From Tubulanus polymorphus (Eukaryota > Nemertea > Palaeonemertea > Tubulaniformes > Tubulanidae), in NCBI RefSeq assembly GCF_964204645.1, contig NC_134026.1:3596001-3660000 (forward strand): DNA of 64,000 nucleotides. Direction: 5' to 3'. The notes under the pieces were generated by a model that made no database searches, had not been told where the DNA came from, and worked only from the letters and a program-made list of their open reading frames with translations. Below are positions 59,560-64,000 of the stretch, in pieces. The number at the start of each line of letters is the position of its first letter. Positions within the stretch are counted from its first letter, which is position 1. A program made the translations under genes and the position numbers.

Positions 59560-62500
59560 CTGTAGAAAAGAGGAAAATTCACTAAAACCGTGCCCAATTC
59601 AATATGCATGTTTGGCGTTTGACAAAAAACGCCCGGTCATTCAGTTAATACGTTATGGACAATGACTACTTCACGTTAAAATGGTCGACGATGGTTCGGG
59701 TGCTTAGATCGGGAGACTGGTCTCGAGCCGGGACGCCCGAGGCCCGTCGTATATTCAGGTCGCAGTTTAAACTCATAGTAAACACTCTTGGAGCCAATTT
59801 AAGCGAAAATTCTGGAGTGGTTCAAAACATGTTATCATAAGTGGTGCCGGTTTAATAGCGACTAGCTGCGCAGGCTCGAGCGATAAGTAGCACATAATGA
59901 CTTCTTCATCAAAAGTCGAACCCACTACACGTCACAAAAACGACAATCAATGTTCTTGCATAATCGTACGTACCGTACATGTCATTATGCAAAACGCAAT
60001 TCGATATGCATATACATAACAATAGCTGACTGGCGAAAAAGTAATCATAAATTTTCTGGATACAAAAATATACACCGCAATTTTTGTATTTCAGTGCGTG
60101 CATGTTGCTCGACGTTTCGGGCACGGGTTTGTGTTTTCCTCCAACTAATAGCAAGTAGCGACACCTAGACCATGTCCCATGAGAGAAATATTAAGAAAAA
60201 AATCAACGAAAAGGTGACGAAAAAAATTTATTTATATGTGCGCTATAAGTGTGGTTTAGCTGAGATAAGCTGATGTGTGTTTTATGAAATAAAACGATTT
60301 TGCAATGCAGGACTTTTCGATCCGATAATCGGAGCCCCGTCGAAATAACCAACACCAAACGATCAACAGCGAAACATATCTTTACAAAGTCGAGGGAGTT
60401 TGACTTTGAATCCGGCTTCGTTTACACAGCGAGACAAAATACACCCGATGAGGGGACAAAACGGCTTGTTTATTCTCCAACCACCAGCCTCTAACAAAGC
60501 ACAAACAAACTACACAACCGAAATAGTCTGAACGAACAAAGATAACGCATTGTGCTTATAATTGAGGGGAGGATAATCCGGACTCAGCCCCTGACAAACA
60601 AAATTACTAATATCATAATAAATCGACGACGAAAGTTTTCTCCCTGGAAACTGCGCAAACTTCAATATGTACATTAGGAATATTCATAACTCGTTATTGA
60701 TCGAGTTGAGAATGAGGGCTAAACGTCAACAGCCGTTAGAAAGGATGCATGCGGGTTGTAAGATTCGGTTAAAACCGTTATTATAGAAACTGGCGTCTTT
60801 TTTGTGTATAGTTCTCTTGTGAGTAGATTCGTCGTAGTCATCGTCGTGGTGAAATGCAATTAATTACGAGGACACCGAGTTCGTGTTTTGTAATTAACCA
60901 ATAGTCATCCAGTCTCGACAATCCAATCAGTCGCCTAAGCCCGCCTGATTTATGTAACACCTTAGTCGATAAAGTGCCGCGTCTCGTATCCAAGGTATAA
61001 TTATTAATGGGATTAACATGGTAAGAATTGCTACACGGCTATCTTCGCCCGCGCGTGTACTGTATATAGTTACAAATGGATGGAAAATGCACACAGATTC
61101 AGTCACTGGAAAACACTGATAAAAACTGAACAAAAGCGCATCAATGACCGACATGCGAACTAATGCGGCAACACTGTCCTCATCCGGCGCCAATGACTGC
61201 TGCGAATCGTCTTGTGTGTCAAGGTCGCAACAAAGATGGCGACTAGAACTTACATATTTAGAAAAAAAGATCTAACAAATGTCGTTGCCATTTCACCCTC
61301 TTCGCTTTAATATGGATAGGCAGGCGTCGTATTGTTGGCGCTATGTTGGTTTATGTTTCAACAGAGAAAGGGCTGGGGATTTATGTTTTGCTAGCCCCGT
61401 GACTCTCATCGATGCATACAAGAGTAATCAAATAGAAAAGGCCTCTTGAGCCGGGTGACGGATTGTCCAGTCTAAAACAGATAAATAGCGTTTCCACAAG
61501 TGTTCTCCAGTTTCCACTTCAGTATTTCAGTACATACGGACCTCCAGAGGAGACGAGCCATTGTAAAATAGTCAAGGACCCCAACCCCTTTTGACTCAAC
61601 AAGTTGAGAGCTATTGTTCTACGATGATGGCATCGAGTGGTTGGCAAACGGTTTCATATAGTTTGCATATCTCGTATTCACACTTTTTGACCCGACTTTT
61701 TACACATATAAATATATAGTTTTTAGCGGGGGGAAATAGAAGCAATATTTCGACATTCTTTACAATTTCCCAGTAGTATCTCAATCTCCATGCACGATAA
61801 GATTTTAGCTCGTTTATATTTTGCTGTTGCATATTAAGAATTTTTTGAGCGCGCCGCGACGGACAAGATACATCAATAGTAATCAAAATCATTCCACCTT
61901 ATCGTTTTTGATCGGAAGGTTCTTATATCTAAACGTTTCATTCATAAACATACATAACATAAGCAGTATACAAGTTGAAAGCGAAGCCGGCGTTTATAGA
62001 TATAAGAGATTTGAGCAGCACTTAATTCACCGACCAGAGTTACCCAAGTCGTATCACAATCAAAGCATGGCCACTCTCGTTCGTATATGATATGGCGCCG
62101 GTAGAAGGCTTTGTTCAAACGGCTTAAATCTTTCCCATTTGACAATCTAATTAAGACCGGACTGCTTTCATATATGACGAGATAAAAGCGTTTGTCGGTT
62201 TCGACGTGTCGCTGGTAATTTGGATAAATTTTATCAACGGGAGAAATATTTGCCTTCAACGCCGACTCTAGTGTATAAATATATGATTATCCACTCGTGT
62301 CTGCTCGAAGCCTATTTGTCGAATACTGCTACATTTCTTTTTTCGCGGAAGGTCTGAATTTTGGAGTGTTAGTTGTTTTTTTTTCTAAATACCGAAATAG
62401 CGTGCGGTTAAGAAATGACCGTTGAATAATTCTAAAATATAGTGGTTTTCTTTTCAACGTGGCTTTGTATAAACGTATTGATATTAGCCATTAACGAACG

Positions 62501-64000
62501 GTTTGGTTACTGATTTAATAATGAACTTCCATCGACAAGAATGCAGTATATACAATAAATTATTTATAAAATCGTTTCTTTTTTAACCAATGAAGCCTTA
62601 GAAAAATTAGAATAAATCGTAACACTTAATCCACAGCGCTTCTAGGTACGGGCTAAGATGGGAATCTTCAATGGGTTGAAAAGTTCATTTTATATCATTC
62701 ATATGACAATAACGCTAGCTTTATACTTCATCCAACAGATTATTGCATGATATTCAGAATTAACAGAAATTTGTATCGTTAAATCTTTTTTCAAAATTAT
62801 CATTTTCCAATTGATTCGTTTAGCGCCTTGTTAACAGAAATGAAGAAAATCAAAACGTATTCATCAATAATTTTTCACAAGATATTCACGCAGGATATAT
62901 TAATCAAAAGCTACGATGCTACCCTGAATGAGATGTATATAAATATAATAACACATGTCAATGAATTACACTTCGCTATATTTTAGCCTGAAGTGATAAT
63001 ACATAGAATTAAGAACGGTCTGATTAATTTTCGTTATATTTCGATCTATATTAATTAAATCCGCGAGCCTTACGGTGATTTTCGGACAATTCAGCCGTCG
63101 TTCTAACCGGATTTTGGCGCAAAATCCATACGAATACCGTAAAACCGCGACGCTGTTTCTGTCGAGAGAGTAGCCCGTGTAAGTCCTACGATGGATGTGC
63201 CAGTCCGCGGACCGTGAAATACGGTCCGGCCGAGGATTTATCACGCCATCCGTGTAATTCCCAACAGATACGACACAGCCTTTGATGTCCGAGAAAATAT
63301 CCGTACGAAGAAAACCTCAATCGAACCGGAATTATATTCGATATGTTCGCGTTATGGATAATAAGGCGTATTTAATACACGGGAGTAAATGACGACCTGC
63401 GGGCAAGTCTGATTGATCTATATGCAATATCAACCACGTCCTCATCGTGTCAAACTTGAGATTCTAGTTGAAATAATAATAATACATACGCCACGAATAA
63501 AGATAGCCAGCAAATATTTCTAATTTTCGAATTTGATGGCGCTATATAAATTCATTGAAAATAGCATAATCAATTTCATAAACATTATGGATCTTTTTTT
63601 TAATATCAAAATTGATGATTTTTCGGTATCGACGAATCGATACACAATGGGAAAAAAGCTCGAAATCGTTTTAATGTGCATGTTCTATAGGAATGCGATG
63701 CAAAAAAGGGTAATTTTCTATGGAGAACAAGTTAAACAGAATTCCTGAGTAATGAATCATCGAGGACGGTATTTCTCGGCAGAGAGAAGTCTGCCGAATG
63801 ATTTTCAAAAAAAAGGATCAAAAATCTGTTCTCTAATTACTCTCGACAGTGGCAATTTCGACACAAACTTCTTCAAATTCGATTGTAAATTTTCCCGATA
63901 AAACTTTTTTTTTAATCGCGACAAAAGCGTTTTACGCGCTGACACACACACACACACACATGTTACAAAAAGAAGCCTTTATATCGGTGTTCGTTTTTAG
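59560..64000. other. Tbx2/3 upstream intron, distal part, to window edge
   Basis: No convincing coding exon and no N-terminal T-box sequence. CAAAGATGGCGAC near 61233 is a YY1-type motif with an ATG, followed by a short 24-codon frame. A (AC)n microsatellite lies at the far end. Confidence 0.45.
63942..63960. repeat. AC microsatellite
   Basis: About 9.5 copies of AC. Confidence 0.9.

Noticed and set aside
61233-61310. YY1-type motif with ATG and a 24-codon frame
   Set aside because: The frame is short, has no clear donor, and AAGATGGC-type motifs occur several times in the window.

Overview
The window is animal nuclear DNA. Its genes are split by short spliceosomal introns (GT..AG, many with GTAAGT or GTGAGT donors). 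They encode bilaterian proteins: an NK4/tinman-type homeobox factor, a Tbx2/3 T-box factor, a THNSL2-type threonine-synthase-like enzyme, a C3orf20/FAM194-type protein and a secreted C-type-lectin/kringle protein. CpG is not visibly depleted, introns are compact, and several small repeat families are scattered through the intergenic DNA. This fits a marine invertebrate, perhaps a spiralian (mollusc, brachiopod, phoronid or nemertean), but the sequence alone does not fix the species.

Layout. 0-2.1 kb (+): 3' part of a C3orf20/FAM194-domain gene. 3.6-7.2 kb (+): a complete ten-exon THNSL2 gene, 483 residues, with a mobile-element-like insertion in its seventh intron. 7.4-10.7 kb (-): a convergent gene for a secreted protein with signal peptide, three C-type lectin domains and one kringle; every intron is phase 1. 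10.7-16.0 kb: no confident gene, but one promoter-like cluster near 12.2 kb. 16.0-19.5 kb (-): NK4/Nkx2-5 in two coding exons. 22.5-24.8 kb (-): a 626-residue Pro/Ala/Glu-rich repeat protein whose last exon carries exactly 14 tandem 33-bp units. 24.8-48.7 kb: a gene-poor 24 kb interval with two MITE-like palindromic elements, other repeats, several unrecognised ORFs and a strong RFX X-box plus CRE pair near 47.65 kb. 48.8-64 kb (-): the 3' part of Tbx2/3; its first exons lie beyond the right edge. A possible extra 75-bp in-phase exon at 59.5 kb sits where vertebrate TBX3 has its alternative exon 2a.

How the parts relate. NK4 and Tbx2/3 are both conserved developmental factors with roles in heart or mesoderm. 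Here they lie on the same strand about 29 kb apart, with one repeat-protein gene and a gene-poor interval between them, which suggests (but does not prove) shared regulatory DNA. THNSL2 and the lectin gene converge tail to tail. No prokaryotic system, CRISPR array, rRNA or tRNA was found.

Coding exons were defined by hand from reading frame, splice-site consensus and intron phase. For THNSL2, NK4, the lectin gene and Tbx2/3 the phases of all joined exons agree. UTRs, transcription starts and non-coding exons could not be determined.
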